Shown one piece after another: positions 44,598-55,372 of a stretch of DNA of 59,962 bases. Position numbers and translations under genes: made by a program. Origin of the DNA: Muribaculaceae bacterium. GTDB lineage: Bacteria > Bacteroidota > Bacteroidia > Bacteroidales > Muribaculaceae. The notes below the pieces were generated by a model. It was not told where the DNA came from, ran no database searches, and saw only the letters and a list, made by a program, of their open reading frames with translations. Position 1 is the first letter of the stretch; each line of letters begins with the position of its first letter. The stretch is taken from the NCBI GenBank assembly GCA_022509145.1, contig JAFLTX010000003.1:1-59962 (forward strand), in the 5' to 3' direction.

Positions 44598-45639
44598 TAT
44601 TCTTATCCTGATCGGCTATGGCTGCCGGGTCGTATTTCTTCAGTGCCTCGTGGAAAATCTTACGCAGATGCCTCACGGCGCTTTTTGGGGCCAGTATCTG
44701 AATGCCGTCGCCGAAGCTCAGGAAGGCCTTGTAAAGTTCGGTGTTAAGCAATATATCGACAAGCTCAAACGTCATCGAGCCGTCTTCCTTATTCTTGGAA
44801 ATGAGCTTCTGGGAGGAATGGATAGGCTTTGTGAGGATGTAGCTGGCGTGCTGGTTGTTGGCGATGAAGCGCACGGTGGCTTTCTCAAGTCGGTCGTGTT
44901 TCGTAACTCCCACCACATCGTCGAAATAATCGTCGCCGAAGTCAGGGTTATCCTTGAACGGGATGTCGGCACAGGGATGGAAATCCTCGATTCTGTCGAG
45001 AGCGAGATTGAAGAGCTTCATATCGCCGGCACGGCTGCCGAAAAGAAACCAGCGGTTGTTAAACTCCTTCAGCAGATAGGGAAACAAGATAAACTCGCTT
45101 GCCTGGCGGGCGTTGAACGAACGGTAATTGATATTGACGGTGGTTCGCGAGGCGATTATGTCGTAAAGCGGATTGAGAAACTGAATCCCCTTCAAATCCG
45201 GATTACGCTCGAAAGAGACAATCCTTCTTCGTTGGGAAGCAGCTGCTATTTTATCCTGAAGGCGGTTCACGACGTCGGCCATCTCGTGCATGGGGTCGAA
45301 CTCGTCGAAATCGCGCAGAAGGTCGATGGTGCGGTTAAGCACGTTGATGTCTTCCTGCGAGAGCTGGCGGTTGCTGATGGAGTATTCGGGATCGGCATAG
45401 CGATAATACTTGCGGTCATATACCTCTATCGGAGCTTCGTAACCGAGTTTGTCGCTGCGCATCATCTCGATGTCGCGCTGCACGCTTCGCACACTCACCA
45501 GGTCTTGCTTCCCCTCGTATTCATACAGCGCGTCGCTGCAGGCGTCCACAAGGTCCTGAAGAGTCCATCGCCGCCCGGTGTTTCTCAAACATCGGTCGAT
45601 GGTCCGGTAGCGTAGCAGCGCGTTCTTATTCTGCGGCAT
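44587..45639 (-). CDS. WYL-domain transcriptional regulator
   Basis: A 350-residue protein. ATG 45639 (MPQNKNALLRY) is preferred to a TTG at 45654. The N-terminal winged helix (about 1-80; RYRTIDRCLRN, SVRSVQRDIEMMRS) is of the DeoR/YafY type. The WYL domain (about 150-235) has INYRSFNARQASEFILFPYLLKEFNNRWFLFG, where the tryptophan-tyrosine-leucine is W-F-L. A C-terminal extension follows. WYL proteins bind nucleotides or nucleic acid and act as regulators, often in defence or RNA-damage loci. It is divergent from rtcB, with a palindrome between them. Confidence 0.9.
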   Translation of the reverse strand: MPQNKNALLRYRTIDRCLRNTGRRWTLQDLVDACSDALYEYEGKQDLVSVRSVQRDIEMMRSDKLGYEAPIEVYDRKYYRYADPEYSISNRQLSQEDINVLNRTIDLLRDFDEFDPMHEMADVVNRLQDKIAAASQRRRIVSFERNPDLKGIQFLNPLYDIIASRTTVNINYRSFNARQASEFILFPYLLKEFNNRWFLFGSRAGDMKLFNLALDRIEDFHPCADIPFKDNPDFGDDYFDDVVGVTKHDRLEKATVRFIANNQHASYILTKPIHSSQKLISKNKEDGSMTFELVDILLNTELYKAFLSFGDGIQILAPKSAVRHLRKIFHEALKKYDPAAIADQDKNNGR

Positions 45640-45670
45640 AACATTTTTTTGCAAATTTAATAAAATTTTT

Positions 45671-45699
45671 GTTATTACGCCAAAACATGGCGTAATGAC
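45671..45699. promoter_or_regulatory. Palindromic operator between WYL gene and rtcB
   Basis: ATTACGCC (45674-45681) and GGCGTAAT (45689-45696) are perfect arms with a 7-base centre; with one G-T wobble they extend to 11 bases (45671-45699). The -7-like TAATTTCG of rtcB is at 45703-45710, so the palindrome covers the -33 region. Likely the WYL protein's binding site; inferred. Confidence 0.65.
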
Positions 45700-45738
45700 G
45701 CTCTAATTTCGCAGCATAAATGATAAAAAAGCAGAATT

Positions 45739-46911
45739 ATGGAAGTAAAAACTATCAACGGAGTCATCGTGAAAAACTGGGCGACCCAGCTCGATCAGCA
45801 CGCCCAGGAGGAAATCGAAAACTTGTGCCGGTTGCCCTTCATCCACCATCATCTCGCCTTGATGCCTGACGCTCACGGCGGGAAGGGGATGCCTATCGGG
45901 GGAGTTTTGGCTACAAAAGGAGTGGTGGTGCCTAACGCTGTAGGCGTCGACATCGGTTGTGGTATGTGCGCGGTGAAGACATCTGTCAAAGTATCTGACT
46001 TGACCCCTGATCTGCTCCGAAAGGGAATCTTGCGCGGTATTCGCAAACGTGTACCCCTCGGCCGTGAGCACCACAAGAAGGCGCAGGACGAGAATTTCAT
46101 GCCCCAAGGTTTCGACATCGACTCGATGACAATAGTGAAGCGCCAGTATGAGTCGGCCAAGAAGCAGATAGGGACTCTTGGCGGAGGGAACCATTTCATC
46201 GAGCTTCAGAAGGACGACGAAGGGAATATGTGGATAATGATTCATTCCGGGTCCCGAAATCTCGGCAAGCAGGTTGGTGACTACTACAACGAAAAGGCAG
46301 CTGCCTTGAACCGTCGCTGGTATTCTTCGGTGGCTCCGGAACTCAACTTGCCGTTCCTTCCTGTTAGAACCGACGAGTTTAAGCAATACTGGGCCGAGAT
46401 GGAATATTGCGTGGAATTTGCACTTTGCAACCGGCGGCTTATGATGGAGCGCATTCAGGAAGCAATTCTCGAAGTGTTGCCTGAAACGACCTTTGAACCG
46501 ATGATTAACATCGCCCATAACTATGCCGCGTGGGAGGAGCATTACGGAGAACATTGCATAGTTCACCGGAAGGGAGCCACGTTGGCTACGACAGGAACCG
46601 TCGGCATCATACCGGGTTCGCAGGGCACCTGCTCCTACATCACCGAGGGCCTCGGCAACCCTGAGTCGTTCAACTCCTGCTCCCACGGTGCCGGAAGAAG
46701 ACTCTCACGCACTCAAGCGCGTCTCGAACTCTCGCTTGAAGAGGAAGTTGCCCGACTGGAGCAGATGGGAATAGTCCATGCCGTCCGCTACAAAGCAGAC
46801 CTTGACGAAGCCACCGGCGCATACAAGAACATCGACGAAGTGATGGCTGCACAGTCCGACCTGGTGAAAATCCGCACCAAGCTCCTCCCCATCGCCGTCA
46901 TCAAAGGATAA
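45739..46911 (+). CDS. rtcB: RtcB family RNA-splicing ligase
   Basis: A 390-residue Mn- and GTP-dependent RNA ligase that joins 2',3'-cyclic phosphate to 5'-OH ends. Motifs: DAHGGKGMPIGGVL (44-57), GVDIGCGM with Cys74 as a metal ligand, GGGNHFIEL (148-156), HSGSRNLG (169-176), NIAHNYA, IPGSQGTCSYI and SCSHGAGR with the guanylylated His316. The length is short for RtcB but all motifs remain. No archease or PrfH gene is adjacent. It is divergent from the WYL-kinase operon and may be controlled by it. Confidence 0.92.
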   Translation: MEVKTINGVIVKNWATQLDQHAQEEIENLCRLPFIHHHLALMPDAHGGKGMPIGGVLATKGVVVPNAVGVDIGCGMCAVKTSVKVSDLTPDLLRKGILRGIRKRVPLGREHHKKAQDENFMPQGFDIDSMTIVKRQYESAKKQIGTLGGGNHFIELQKDDEGNMWIMIHSGSRNLGKQVGDYYNEKAAALNRRWYSSVAPELNLPFLPVRTDEFKQYWAEMEYCVEFALCNRRLMMERIQEAILEVLPETTFEPMINIAHNYAAWEEHYGEHCIVHRKGATLATTGTVGIIPGSQGTCSYITEGLGNPESFNSCSHGAGRRLSRTQARLELSLEEEVARLEQMGIVHAVRYKADLDEATGAYKNIDEVMAAQSDLVKIRTKLLPIAVIKG

Positions 46912-47036
46912 AACCAGATTGACTACGCAGAAGAATTGACCCGAATGTTCATAGGCTAAATGAAAATTTTAAGGAATTCGCATCTTAATTCTGAGTAACT
47001 TATAAAAATTACGTAAACCAAAATCAAACAATAGAT

Positions 47037-47975
47037 ATGAGAAACAGAAACACCGAACCGGAATTCAATAAGTACCACTTCTTCGCATCTGACGGAGAGA
47101 AGGGGATGACCGCCACGTCTGCCAACAAACTTGCAAATCTTGCAAAGGAGCGCAACCGCGAGGACATGCTCCTCATCCAGAACGTTCGCTTCTACAACGA
47201 GGTGATGACGCTGCTCGTCAAACCTTCGGAAAAGGTTGTCCTGAGCGAAGGGATGAACGGCAGCCAGCAAGAGTTTGACAAACTCCGCGAAGCACTTCTG
47301 CGCACGGCACGCTTCAACGCTTTCATCTCATGGGTGCGCGAGGCTATTGCAGCAAAGGAGGCTCTTATTAAGGAGGTGAACGATACCGAGGTTTGCTCCT
47401 GGTGCAAGAAGCAGGGAATCGAATATCCTACCGCGCCCGAAAACGAGGTGGATAAGGAGATGCACGAATCGCGTTCGGCTGCACAAGCCACTATCGACGA
47501 GATGGCCCGCTATTTCGCCAATCAGTCAATGGCGTCTGTTTTGGGTCAGGCAATCCATCCGGAAGGGCCGATCGACGAAGCGCGACGCGCCCTGATTGAG
47601 GCTACAATGGCTCCGTCACAAACCGAGGGTTATGGTCAGGATACCGTGATCAAGACGAAAGAGGCAACGGCGACAACTGACGCTGTAACAGCTTTTTACA
47701 TGGCTCTTCAGGCTGAGTGGAGACATGCGGAAGCGGCAGTCAACGAAGCCAAAGGGAAGTGGCAGTCGGCCGATAAGGAAAGGCTTATCGAATTGGTCAA
47801 CGAATACGACGCCAAAAAACGCGATTATAATCTGAAATTAGCTAAAATCGAGGCCGATTTCGGACAATGGCAGCTGCAAGAGACGCGTCGGCTCGGCAAG
47901 CTTAAGATTCGTGTTCCGGCCGCCTTGCAGCCGGTGCTTGACGAGTTGCTGACCTTAGGTAAAGCAGAGCAATGA
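47037..47975 (+). CDS. Unrecognised protein downstream of rtcB
   Basis: A 312-residue soluble protein without a family I recognise. The N-terminal part is helical (ATSANKLANLAKERNREDML, IQNVRFYNEVMTLL). The middle has CSWCKKQ (CxxC). The C-terminal third is a probable coiled coil (EAAVNEAKGKWQSADKERL, LAKIEADFGQWQLQETRR). No signal peptide or membrane helix is present. It lies 125 bases after rtcB on the same strand; whether they share a transcript is uncertain. Downstream is a long stretch without genes. Confidence 0.65.
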   Translation: MRNRNTEPEFNKYHFFASDGEKGMTATSANKLANLAKERNREDMLLIQNVRFYNEVMTLLVKPSEKVVLSEGMNGSQQEFDKLREALLRTARFNAFISWVREAIAAKEALIKEVNDTEVCSWCKKQGIEYPTAPENEVDKEMHESRSAAQATIDEMARYFANQSMASVLGQAIHPEGPIDEARRALIEATMAPSQTEGYGQDTVIKTKEATATTDAVTAFYMALQAEWRHAEAAVNEAKGKWQSADKERLIELVNEYDAKKRDYNLKLAKIEADFGQWQLQETRRLGKLKIRVPAALQPVLDELLTLGKAEQ

Positions 47976-48879
47976 TAAGAACAGGTGTCCGGGTGCCGTG
48001 AGTATCTGATTTGATTCTTGCGGCTCCGTGTCGGAAAGAGGAAAGTCATAATTTGGGAAAACCAATGCCGTAATTTCTCCGTAGAACGAAGAAAGCGGCA
48101 CAAGGTTTAAGTTAAAATATGTATTATTTAACTTTTTAAAAATTTTTGACTTCATCTGTCGAGGGGGATAAACTGGCGGTTTATCTACAGGCTCCCCACC
48201 AGACGTTACGCGGAATATGGAGCCAAACTGACTTCGACTTTAATGGCAGATGAAGGTCTTCGACATCGCTTTCAACCTCGAATTAATACTTTCCCATTCC
48301 GATGACCGGACACTTTTTTCATCGACTCTCGCGGCCCTGTCCCGGAGAAAGGAATTGTTTCATTTTGAAATGAACGAAGTGAACTGAGGAAATATCAAAA
48401 TATCTCCATAATTTTGTCCTGGCAAAGGAAGAGACCCACGCCAGATCCTTCTTGTTGAAATCGCTCTAAAAGTTCACTTCTATGAAGTGGTTTAATTATT
48501 TTGGATAATTCGTCGAAAATATATAATTTTGGAGCGTCGTTCAGATTCCAAGCGAGGAATACTAAGAATGGCATCATAAAATAAAGCGTTACTTAACGTT
48601 TCGATTCTGACTCTTTGAAACTTCGCAACTTTCAAAAATGGAATTGTCAGAATGAAGCAAAGGTAGGCGCTCATAAATATGTGGGAACAAACTGTCCGGA
48701 AGATTGAGATGATATTCGGGCTGTTTTGATCAGACATATGGCGTGGGTCATCTGCTTTGCTCGTTCTTCAATTCCGGGCAATGCGAAGGCCTCAAAGAGT
48801 GGAACGGGCGAGAGTTCGGCACCACGCTTTTTTTGTTAACCGTCGTCTTTGGTGCCAAGACGAATAAAACATTTAAACA
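47976..48879. other. About 900 bases without a convincing gene
   Basis: No frame has convincing coding character. Short minus-strand frames (48395-48577 and 48492-48737) overlap and match nothing I know; they may be remnants. Inverted repeats: AAGTTAAA (48109-48116) with TTTAACTT (48127-48134), followed by T-rich sequence, a possible end of the upstream transcript; and GATAAAC (48167-48173) with GTTTATC (48179-48185). Confidence 0.5.
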
Positions 48880-49389
48880 ATGAAAAAAAACATTTTTATG
48901 ATTCTGAGTTTGTCAATCTTATGTTTGATGACCTCTTGTGGCGGCGGTGATATTAAACCGGCGGATCCTCCTATAACTTACGATGCATATAAATCTAATT
49001 CATATTATAAATATGAAGATATGCCGGTGAAAGGTTGTTTCGAAATTGAGAAAGTTGGGGCAACTTTAATTCCAGATGAAGATTACTCAAATATTTATTC
49101 TGACATTCAAGCCACTGTAAAAGTGAAGGTATTGAAGACCCCAGATCCTTCAAAAGAACGTACTACGAGCACATTAGGGATTCAACTTCTAGATAAAGAT
49201 GAAGCTGTGTTAGCAACAATAACATGGCGCATAGAGGGTAGATCCGACCTCTTTAATTCGCAGCAAGGTGATATCATTATTTTGACTGGTCACACTGATG
49301 GGATGCCTAACGATAAAGCAGAAGAGATGCTAAAGAAAATTAAATATATACGTTTAGCGGGTGTGGCAATGGGTCGTGAGATAAAATAA
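48880..49389 (+). CDS. Putative lipoprotein
   Basis: A 169-residue protein with a lipoprotein signal (MILSLSILCLMTSC; lipobox LMTSC, modified Cys about residue 20), followed by GGG and a mostly beta-strand body (VKVKVLKTPDPS, GIQLLDKDEAVLATITWRIEG). The function is unknown; it should be attached to a membrane, in Bacteroidota often exposed. AT-rich coding sequence. It is followed by a strong terminator, so it is a single-gene transcript. Confidence 0.75.
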   Translation: MKKNIFMILSLSILCLMTSCGGGDIKPADPPITYDAYKSNSYYKYEDMPVKGCFEIEKVGATLIPDEDYSNIYSDIQATVKVKVLKTPDPSKERTTSTLGIQLLDKDEAVLATITWRIEGRSDLFNSQQGDIIILTGHTDGMPNDKAEEMLKKIKYIRLAGVAMGREIK

Positions 49390-49400
49390 AATTATATTTT

Positions 49401-49446
49401 GAGTGAATATCCTTAAATCTCATAACCAGGATATTCACTCTTTTTT
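49401..49446 (+). terminator. Strong terminator after the first lipoprotein gene
   Basis: GAGTGAATATCC (49401-49412) pairs perfectly over 12 bases with GGATATTCACTC (49429-49440), followed by TTTTTT. Confidence 0.85.
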
Positions 49447-49658
49447 AATATATGATGACAGATAATTAATTGACTGATTGTTTGATCAACACTAATATGC
49501 TAAATATAAAAGATATACGCCTCTATTATCATTAAAAATATAAAAACTTAATCTTTCCAACGGGTAATAATGATAGAGTTTTATAAATTTTTTCTTATTT
49601 TCGTAGTGTTTTTACTTTGAAGATAGAAAATGTATACTAACACTAAATTCAAAAGATT

Positions 49659-50510
49659 ATGAAAATAATTAAGATGTTTAAAAGTTTTCCCATAATGGGA
49701 ATGATTGCCTTGACAATTGTATTGTCATCATGTGGAGATGACGAGTCTAAGAAAGCCAAGGAATTTGCTGCTAAGGTTTCTGATTTTGTTACTCAACAGC
49801 AGATTGATTCCGTTCGGGCCTATTATCCCTCAATGGAATTCGATTCTATCGGATTTATAAACCCCGTTGGAGAAATAACGGTTAAAGAAATTCAGGTAGG
49901 TAGACCTATCAAAGTCGATATGGGAAATGGAGCTTGGATAACACTGGAGACCTCGGATAACGGTTTTATCATTTCGCAGTCTCATGGTTTAGGTGCATTC
50001 CCGGCTGAAAAAATGGAATTTGCTACCGCAACCGGAATGTGGGATGAAGAGACAACAGACAATATGTTGGCTGGAAGACTCAAGGATGATAATTTTGTGG
50101 AATGGCTCAAAGATAAAACCTATGAAGACTACGGGGGAAGCGTGGAGATGATTTTGGGTGAAAAGAAGAAAAAAACCAGTCCTTACCACGAAGGACTCGA
50201 TATTACATATCCAGTTACGGTTAAAAACAACGGTTCTACTCCTATCGACGGTAAGACGTACAAAATAGTTTATACTGAACGTTATGCACGTTCTTCAGAT
50301 GGCTCGACTCCTGACGGCTACCGAAACCTTAAAATGGATGGTGTAGATCTTCTTCCAGGCGAAAGCAAGGAAATTGTTATCAAAAGGGTAGCTAGCGAAG
50401 ATATTGCTGATCCCCGCCTTGAATTCAATGTTTCGAGAGAAGACTGTTTCAAAGAGAACTTTAAGCCAACCGGTTCAGAATTCAACGAGTATAAGAACTC
50501 GGTCAAATAA
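49659..50510 (+). CDS. Putative lipoprotein with Ser- and Lys-rich N-terminus
   Basis: A 283-residue protein. The lipoprotein signal (KSFPIMGMIALTIVLSSC, lipobox LSSC) is followed by GDDESKKAKE. The rest has no known domain; the C-terminal half (LDITYPVTVKNNGSTPIDGK, PDGYRNLKMDGVDLLPGESKEI) looks like an Ig-like or transthyretin-like fold. No function is assigned. It may be cotranscribed with the next gene, 109 bases downstream. Coding sequence is AT-rich. Confidence 0.72.
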   Translation: MKIIKMFKSFPIMGMIALTIVLSSCGDDESKKAKEFAAKVSDFVTQQQIDSVRAYYPSMEFDSIGFINPVGEITVKEIQVGRPIKVDMGNGAWITLETSDNGFIISQSHGLGAFPAEKMEFATATGMWDEETTDNMLAGRLKDDNFVEWLKDKTYEDYGGSVEMILGEKKKKTSPYHEGLDITYPVTVKNNGSTPIDGKTYKIVYTERYARSSDGSTPDGYRNLKMDGVDLLPGESKEIVIKRVASEDIADPRLEFNVSREDCFKENFKPTGSEFNEYKNSVK

Positions 50511-50619
50511 GAGGTTCTTGCTGAACACCCGGTTTCTTCTCAAAATGGGTGGTAACCATATGGCAGACCCTTTTCAACTCCGCAAAAAATAAGGTATAAA
50601 TAAATAATCATTTATTATT

Positions 50620-51033
50620 ATGAAAAAATTGATCACTCTTCTGGTCTCCGGATTAATTATGATGTCGGGATCTTTCTTTTCAGAGAATTCAGGTCAGGCG
50701 TTTGCTCAAAAAAAGACAACTCGCACCACCACTACAAAACATTCCAGCAGTAAAAAGAAATCCTCTTCATCAGCCAGTGCGTCAGGAGTCTCCAAGGCCA
50801 CTATAGATAAGAAATTGAAGAAATACGAAGCACTTGTTGATGAAGTCCACAACGACTATTATTACGACGGCGAATATTTTCCGCCTGCAGGTTCGGGCTG
50901 GGGTATGTTTATTGCCCCGGTGGTAGAAATGAAAAATGAATTAAGCGGGATGGAAAATGATATGACGACAGAGCAAAAAAATAAATTTAATTCTCTGACC
51001 AGAAAAATAAAAGAAGTGTTCACAAAGAGATAA
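50620..51033 (+). CDS. Small exported protein with Lys/Ser/Thr-rich region
   Basis: A 137-residue protein: signal peptide (MKKLITLLVSGLIMMSGSFF, continuing to the AFAQ cleavage site), a low-complexity stretch of Thr, Ser and Lys (about 32-60), then a helical segment (SKATIDKKLKKYEALVDEV) and a short Tyr-rich part (NDYYYDGEYFPPAGSGW). Not recognised; possibly periplasmic. It is third of the three small exported proteins in this AT-rich patch and is followed by a strong terminator. Confidence 0.7.
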   Translation: MKKLITLLVSGLIMMSGSFFSENSGQAFAQKKTTRTTTTKHSSSKKKSSSSASASGVSKATIDKKLKKYEALVDEVHNDYYYDGEYFPPAGSGWGMFIAPVVEMKNELSGMENDMTTEQKNKFNSLTRKIKEVFTKR

Positions 51034-51127
51034 AAGTATAATCCTAATCGAATTCAGAATGTTAATGCAGCGGCAAGACTGCTAACATTTCTTATCGAAT
51101 CGTTCCAGGTTTATAATTATTACGATT

Positions 51128-51167
51128 AAAGGGAGGGCAACCTGTTTGGCTGCCCTCCCTTTCAATT
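51128..51167. terminator. Bidirectional terminator between the exported protein and dnaK
   Basis: AAAGGGAGGGCA (51128-51139) pairs perfectly with TGCCCTCCCTTT (51151-51162). It lies between convergent genes. Confidence 0.85.
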
Positions 51168-51189
51168 TCAATGCTTACTTTCTATTTCG

Positions 51190-53091
51190 TTATTTCACTT
51201 CTTCGAAGTCGACGTCGGTGATGTCTTTCTCATCGTTGCCGCTCGGCTGCTCATAGCTTCCGGGCTGGGGGCCGGCTTGGGCGCCTGCGCCTTGCTGGGC
51301 TGCTGCGATGTCTTGGGCAGCTGCCTGGAAGGCATCCTGCACTGCCTTTTCGGCTGAGTCGATATCTTCGATAAACTGGTTCTTGTGAACTTCTTTAAGC
51401 CTGTCGAGAGCTGCTTCGATAGCTGCCTTGCGGTCGGCAGGAATCTTATCGCCAAGTTCGTTGAGCTGCTTCTCGGTCTGGAAGATCACGCTGTCGGCAC
51501 GATTCAGCTTGTCGGCTCTTTCGCGAGCTGCCTTGTCGGCTGCTTCGTTGGCCTTGGCTTCTTCACGCATCCTGTTGATCTCTTCCTCGGTAAGGCCGCT
51601 CGAAGCCTCGATTCTGATCGACTGCTCTTTACCGGTAGCCTTATCTTTGGCCGATACATTCAAGATACCGTTGGCGTCTACCTCGAAGGTCACCTCGATC
51701 TGCGGAACGCCTCTCGGTGCCGGGTTGATGCCGGTAAGGTTGAACTCGCCAAGGAGCTTGTCGTCGGCTGCCATCGGACGTTCGCCCTGAAGCACTCTTA
51801 CGGTTACTTCCGGCTGGTTGTCGGCTGCGGTCGAGAAGGTCTCGCTCTTGCGGGTAGGGATGGTGGTGTTGGCCTCGATCATCTTGGTCATCACGCCGCC
51901 CAGAGTCTCGATACCGATCGAGAGGGGCACTACGTCGAGCAGAAGCACGTCTTTCACGTCGCCGCTCAATACGCCGCCCTGGATGGCTGCACCCACTGCC
52001 ACTACCTCGTCGGGGTTCACGCCCTTGTTAGGCTCTTTGCCGAAGATCTCTTTCACCTTGTCCTGGATTGCCGGGATACGGGTAGAACCGCCCACGAGAA
52101 TCACCTCGTCAATCTCGGCTGCCGTAAGTTTGGCGTCTTCCAGAGCTTTCATACACGGAGCCTGCACTTTGTCGATGAGCTCATGTGCGAGCTGCTCAAA
52201 CTTGGCGCGGGTCAAGGTCTTTACCAAGTGCTTCGGGCCGGTCTGGTTGGCGGTGATGTAGGGGAGGTTGATCTCCGTTGAAGTCGAGCTCGAGAGCTCA
52301 ATCTTAGCCTTCTCGGCTGCTTCTTTCAGACGCTGCATCGCCATCGGGTCCTGACGGAGGTCCATACCCTCGTCGTTCTTGAATTCGTTGGCAAGCCAGT
52401 CGATAATCACGTTGTCGAAGTCGTCGCCGCCAAGGTGGGTGTCACCGTTGGTCGATTTCACTTCAAACACACCGTCGCCCAACTCAAGGATGGAGATATC
52501 AAATGTACCGCCACCAAGGTCAAACACTGCTATCTTCTGTTCTTTCTGGCTCTTGTCAAGGCCGTAAGCCAGGGCTGCTGCCGTAGGCTCGTTGATGATT
52601 CGGCGCACTTTGAGACCGGCAATCTCCCCGGCTTCCTTGGTGGCCTGACGCTGTGAGTCGTCAAAGTAGGCAGGCACTGTGATCACAGCTTCTGAAACCT
52701 GCTGGCCAAGGTAATCTTCGGCGGTCTTCTTCATCTTCTGAAGTATCATCGCTGATATCTCCTGAGGTGTGTAGTCGCGGCCGTCGATGTCTACTTTCGG
52801 CATATCGTTCTGGCATACCACTTTATAAGGCACGCGCTTGATCTCGTCTTCCACTTGGTTGCATTTCTCGCCCATGAATCTCTTGATGGAGTAGATGGTG
52901 CGGGTAGGGTTGGTTACGGCCTGACGCTTTGCGGGATCACCCACTTTGCGCTCGCCGCCGTCTACAAATGCAACTACCGAAGGGGTCGTGTTGCGCCCTT
53001 CGTTGTTGGGTATAACAACGGGGTCTTTACCCTCGAGAACTGCCACACAGCTGTTCGTCGTACCCAAGTCAATTCCAATAATCTTTCCCAT
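51190..53091 (-). CDS. dnaK: Chaperone DnaK (Hsp70)
   Basis: A 633-residue Hsp70 ATPase that folds and protects proteins with DnaJ and GrpE. The N-terminal [14 protein letters not shown], the phosphate motif [13 protein letters not shown], the linker [12 protein letters not shown] and the C-terminal [16 protein letters not shown] acidic tail are all typical. Length is normal. No dnaJ or grpE is next to it and no CIRCE element is visible upstream. The groEL-groES operon begins 250 bases further along the same strand but is separate. Confidence 0.98.
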   Translation of the reverse strand: MGKIIGIDLGTTNSCVAVLEGKDPVVIPNNEGRNTTPSVVAFVDGGERKVGDPAKRQAVTNPTRTIYSIKRFMGEKCNQVEDEIKRVPYKVVCQNDMPKVDIDGRDYTPQEISAMILQKMKKTAEDYLGQQVSEAVITVPAYFDDSQRQATKEAGEIAGLKVRRIINEPTAAALAYGLDKSQKEQKIAVFDLGGGTFDISILELGDGVFEVKSTNGDTHLGGDDFDNVIIDWLANEFKNDEGMDLRQDPMAMQRLKEAAEKAKIELSSSTSTEINLPYITANQTGPKHLVKTLTRAKFEQLAHELIDKVQAPCMKALEDAKLTAAEIDEVILVGGSTRIPAIQDKVKEIFGKEPNKGVNPDEVVAVGAAIQGGVLSGDVKDVLLLDVVPLSIGIETLGGVMTKMIEANTTIPTRKSETFSTAADNQPEVTVRVLQGERPMAADDKLLGEFNLTGINPAPRGVPQIEVTFEVDANGILNVSAKDKATGKEQSIRIEASSGLTEEEINRMREEAKANEAADKAARERADKLNRADSVIFQTEKQLNELGDKIPADRKAAIEAALDRLKEVHKNQFIEDIDSAEKAVQDAFQAAAQDIAAAQQGAGAQAGPQPGSYEQPSGNDEKDITDVDFEEVK

Positions 53092-53284
53092 AGTATTTCT
53101 AATTTAAGTTAATATTCTTCTTTTTTGCAGAGGCCGTCATTTTTAAGACCTCTTACGTTTTATTAACAAATGTCGTGCCAAATGGTTTTTCAGTATTCTC
53201 TTTTTCTCCTTAAAAAATTACCGTCTTTCCCAAAACCCCTTTTCACCTCCCGTACCAGTAATAAATAAAGCCCTTCTCATACCA

Positions 53285-53328
53285 AAAAAATCGGCCCTCG
53301 GAGTCTCCTCCTCAGACCGATTTTTATA
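53285..53328 (-). terminator. Terminator of groEL
   Basis: AAAAAATCGG (53285-53294) and CCGATTTTT (53317-53325) pair, with partial inner pairing between CTCGGAG and CTCCTC. Read on the minus strand it ends in a T run. Confidence 0.75.
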
Positions 53329-53344
53329 TTTCGGATGCAGTTTC

Positions 53345-54982
<1,638 letters not shown>

Positions 54983-55014
54983 TTAAAAAATTAAGACTTA
55001 AAGGTTTAGGTTGG

Positions 55015-55287
55015 TTAAACGAGTTTTGCCAATACGTCGCTCTGACGCATCATCAGATATTTCTTTCCGTCAAGCTCAATCTCTGTACCGGCATATTTTC
55101 CGTAAAGCACTGAGTCGCCTGCCTTGAGCACCATCTCTTCGTCTTTGGTGCCGTTCCCTACGGCAAGCACTGTGCCGCGGAGGGGTTTCTCTTTTGCAGA
55201 ATCGGGGATGATGATCCCGCTCGCTGTCACTTCTTCAGCAGCCGTCGGCTCGATGAGCACGCGGTCTGATAAGGGTTGAATCTTCAT
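55015..55287 (-). CDS. groES: Co-chaperonin GroES (Hsp10)
   Basis: A 90-residue lid of the GroEL chamber. It starts with [13 protein letters not shown], with the mobile loop [18 protein letters not shown] and the C-terminal SDVLAKLV strand. Full length for the family. It is directly upstream of groEL on the minus strand. Confidence 0.97.
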   Translation of the reverse strand: MKIQPLSDRVLIEPTAAEEVTASGIIIPDSAKEKPLRGTVLAVGNGTKDEEMVLKAGDSVLYGKYAGTEIELDGKKYLMMRQSDVLAKLV

Positions 55288-55372
55288 AATCGATTTAAAG
55301 TTAATCTGTTATTTTGGTTTTTCGTTTATTTTCTTTACCTGTTGGTTTTGTCTGCAATTTTTATGCCAATTT

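Noticed and set aside
44485-45615. 376-codon plus-strand frame opposite the WYL gene
   Set aside because: Antisense shadow of a WYL regulator with intact domains.
45703-46686. 327-codon minus-strand frame opposite rtcB
   Set aside because: It is the antisense shadow of a clear RtcB gene and has no family features.
48395-48737. Small minus-strand genes
   Set aside because: Two short overlapping frames without ribosome sites or family resemblance.
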